NCBI GenBank assembly: GCA_036971615.1
Contig: JAYKKR010000036.1
Coordinates: 124,001-188,000, forward strand
Source of the DNA: Amyloporia xantha
Lineage: Eukaryota; Basidiomycota; Agaricomycetes; Polyporales; Adustoporiaceae
Direction: 5' to 3'
DNA length: 64,000 nucleotides
The notes beneath the pieces are model-generated. The model worked only from the letters and a program-made list of their open reading frames with translations, ran no database searches and had not been told where the DNA came from. Of the stretch, positions 61,602 through 64,000 are shown piece by piece. The translations under genes and the position numbers were made by a program. Positions within the stretch are counted from its first letter, which is position 1. Each line of letters begins with the position of its first letter.

Positions 61602-62954
61602 TAAGCAACCTGGCATTCCAGAAGAACTTGCAGACTTTGATGGGTAACAACCAATCCGCCAGCGATTCTATGACATCCTCCTCAGATTGGGCGTTGAGAA
61701 CGGCCTGCGCAATGATGTTCACGGTAGTGGTATTGTAACCGACTGCTTGAATGAACATATCGCCCATGGAGCCGACCGATGGCATCGGCGCGTCAGGAGT
61801 GCGTGGTTCATAGAGAACCTCGAGCACGCCTGTGAAGTCGCGGATCTCTTGATAGATTCGGCGCTGAGGGCGAGGTGTAAAGGGAGTAGATGGCGTCGGT
61901 GGCGGCGCACGCTGCAGATTTGCAGCTGGACGCCTGGGAGTGCGCGGTGAAGACGGCGCAGCTCGAGATGCCCTCGAGGTATTCTGGTCATTGAGGTTCA
62001 CTGTAATATACATACAGTCATAGTAAGTTACGCCGCGTCGGACAAATAGATAACATACTTTGTTCAAAGCGAACATTGTTCACGTCAGGTGCCGCTGTGC
62101 CACGCTCTATTCATGACGTCCATTAATCTATTTGTAAGACATCATAGAACAGCTACTCACGGCTTCCCGATGGACGAAGGTCTGCGTACTCCTTCTGTAA
62201 CCGTGCAAAGTGGTAATTAGAGTCGTTCTTCTCAGATCTTCCCACCGAAACCATGAACGCGATGGCTCTGGTGAAATTAGGCACACTCTTCCAGATCGGC
62301 TTGTTGACACCCTCGACCTGTGTCGCCGCGTCCTCACTGGACATGCCATGTGAGTTTTCTGCCAAGCTTCGGTGATGAGACTGTTACTTACTGATAAAGG
62401 TAGATGGCGGCTTGTGTCCCGAAGGCTACAGGATAGAATGATCGCCATGACGCCATGATATCAATACGAGTCTTCGTGGTGCAAACCAGGCGAGTGGGAT
62501 CGTGGCGAGTCTCCCAGTATCTGTTGAAACGCTTGATGACCTCGTTGTAGCGGAAGACGTCTGATGCTTCGTCTTTCGTCCTGCACTGGACAATGACGGG
62601 TAGGATTCGTGTACTGAAGTGGCCTCCAGCTTCTATCTTGAGGGGCTGACTATTTGAAGAGGTAAGCTTGATTGAAGAGTTTGCGGCAGCGAGTACTTAC
62701 ATTGTGGCTACTCTAGGGTTCTCTCCTCCGAGTACAACCCACCATTTATCATCCACCTTAACCTGCGGCATAGTGCCAGCAAAGGCTCCAGCAGACGGTG
62801 ATGGGCTCTCGTCAGATGCTTGAGACGAGGACTGATGCATGAAGTGTGATGAGGATGGACGAGGAGAGAGCAGAGAGCCTGAGATGTCCAGTGTATCATG
62901 TATCAATTGTTCGCTTAGACATCACATGGATTTACCGGCTACCTCAGCACGCAT
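61492..62954 (-). pseudogene. unknown multi-exon gene truncated by the copia insertion
   Basis: Exons 62936-62954, 62701-62878, 62392-62649, 62161-62336, 62059-62106 and 62000 onward join in phase, starting MRAEVAGSLLS. Recognisable stretches are DDKWWVVLGGENPRVAT, KIEAGGHFSTRILPVIVQ, RYNEVIKRFNRYWETRHDP, FGTQAAIYLYH and HFARLQKEYADLRP, then a Pro-rich region and DFTGVLEVLYEP. No family is recognised; KWWVVLGG faintly recalls the small RNase H N-terminal (viroplasmin-like) domain. The LTR begins inside the last exon, so translation would continue about 36 codons into it and stop at 61492-61494. The bases on the far side of the element continue the host frame for about 15 codons to a stop at 55777-55779. 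Its start is about 107 bp from the transposase gene's end. Confidence 0.6.
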
Positions 62955-63061
62955 CTTTGGGCCTTCAAACAACTCTAATGAATGTTGTTTTCTTGTAGTC
63001 CTCCTAGGTGCATAGTCATAAAGTCGATTCATTGCGTGTCATTGTAAATACATTCCTCAGG

Positions 63062-64000
63062 CTACAGCGTGATATTCGACAAGTAATCTACGAGTGCGTT
63101 CATACCGTCCACGGCATCATCTTCACCTTCAATATCCTCGTCGTCTGCTGCTTGCACAGACTGCGGGTCAATACTATCTTCAGTGATATGAGCCTCGGCC
63201 GCCAGCTCATTGAACCCTTTGCGAAATCCTGGACTTCTCGTACCTGAGAAGCCTTCAATGTCGTGTATCTGAACAATACGGCGCAGTATGTGAGCGTTCA
63301 GACGTTGACGGCGAATACGGAACTCGTTGACAGCCCCAAAGAGAGGACTGTGCTCGTCATGGTCTCGCTCAACGGCGAGAAGATACCGGTCCTCATTGAT
63401 GACGGCCATATGCACTCGTCGGACCTCTATATTGCATCGCACGAGTTCCTCCTGCGCACGCTTTACACGCTGAAGCCGCTTCATGGTCTCGCGCACTGCA
63501 GGCTTTGTCCACGGCTTGTCTTGTATATCATTGTGTGTGTTTCGCAGCAGGGGAAACTGTTCAAGAAAGGTATAGTGAGTGACTCAGCTCCAGTCTAATG
63601 TCTCTCGAGGAGGATCCAGAGCCCGAGCAGCCGTGTTGTATGCGTCGACTGCGCTGCGTATAGCTTTCGAGCGAGTCTGAAGGGATTTGGCCATGTGAGT
63701 ACGAACACGATATGCGGTTTGCGAGATGTTGAGGCTATGAAGCTCGAAGAGCCGCTGGACAACGAGATGCTGGAGATGATCGAGCGCACGGTGATACGTC
63801 CGTGTGGACATGTACTTCATCGCCGTGACATATTCTTGGCACGTCGGCTGCCAACGCTTATCGATCCCCATACTCACTTCCATTGCGATCACTTCAGAGA
63901 GTACCTTGCGGCGCATTTCATCAACGTGCTTGCGCTCGGTCTCGAGCTTCCTGGTACGGGACACATCTTGATCATATGTCGGATGGGAAGACTGTGAGGC
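63062..64000 (-). pseudogene. KDZ-type transposase, C-terminal part, with in-frame stop
   Basis: The frame enters from the right edge and runs to a TGA at 63062-63064. KRWQPTCQEYVTAMKYMSTR, LDHLQHLVVQRLFELHSLNI, SQTAYRVRTHMAKSLQTRSK and AIRSAVDAYNTAARALDPPR match the conserved C-terminal region of Kyakuja-Dileera-Zisupton (CxC-associated) transposases of mushrooms, followed by PLLRNTHNDIQDKPWTKPAVRE. A TGA at 63584-63586 interrupts the frame between WS and VTHYTFL, with the same frame resuming. The catalytic part would lie beyond the window. Either a dead copy or a sequencing error at one base. Confidence 0.72.

Overview
The window is a stretch of fungal nuclear DNA, almost certainly from a basidiomycete of the Agaricomycetes. 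Genes are split by many short GT-AG introns (about 50-75 nt), the main proteins have fungal domain layouts, and the right end carries a KDZ-type transposase remnant and a Ty1/copia retrotransposon, both common in mushroom genomes. Gene models below were built by hand by joining open frames at GT-AG sites. For the main genes the exon lengths sum to whole codons and splice phases agree, but no RNA evidence was available.

Left edge (1-6.2 kb): poor in recognisable genes. One four-exon novel small gene can be assembled (4365-4991), plus a possible coding fragment at the extreme edge. 6.2-19.8 kb: two DNA-damage checkpoint genes on the + strand, RAD9 (9-1-1 clamp) and the 3114-residue TEL1/ATM kinase. 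20.4-31.2 kb: STE20/PAK kinase (-), PIF1 helicase (-), an acidic orphan protein (+) sharing a promoter region with PIF1, a Sos7-like kinetochore protein (-) and mitochondrial ribosomal protein S29/DAP3 (+). 32.4-41.8 kb: kinesin-14 (+), AP endonuclease 2 (-) and BUD20/ZNF593 (+), interspersed with three divergent copies of a small basidiomycete protein family (DUF6914-like). 44-53.2 kb: a 953-residue Ser-rich orphan (-), an IST2-type anoctamin (-) and a CUE/DUF1771/Smr protein like yeast Cue2 (-).

Right end (53.9-64 kb): three tightly spaced minus-strand genes. These are an intact HMG-box-like protein, an unknown multi-exon protein and the C-terminal part of a KDZ transposase. A 5.8-kb copia element with apparently identical 304-bp LTRs and a 5-bp target duplication has inserted into the last exon of the middle gene. 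Its gag-pol is intact except for two single-base deficits in homopolymer runs.

Functionally the window is rich in genome-maintenance and chromosome-segregation genes (RAD9, TEL1, PIF1, APN2, SOS7-like, kinesin-14). The points most worth following up are the DUF6914-like trio, which may have a permuted papain-like His/Cys active site, and the three-gene KDZ-linked unit at the right end.
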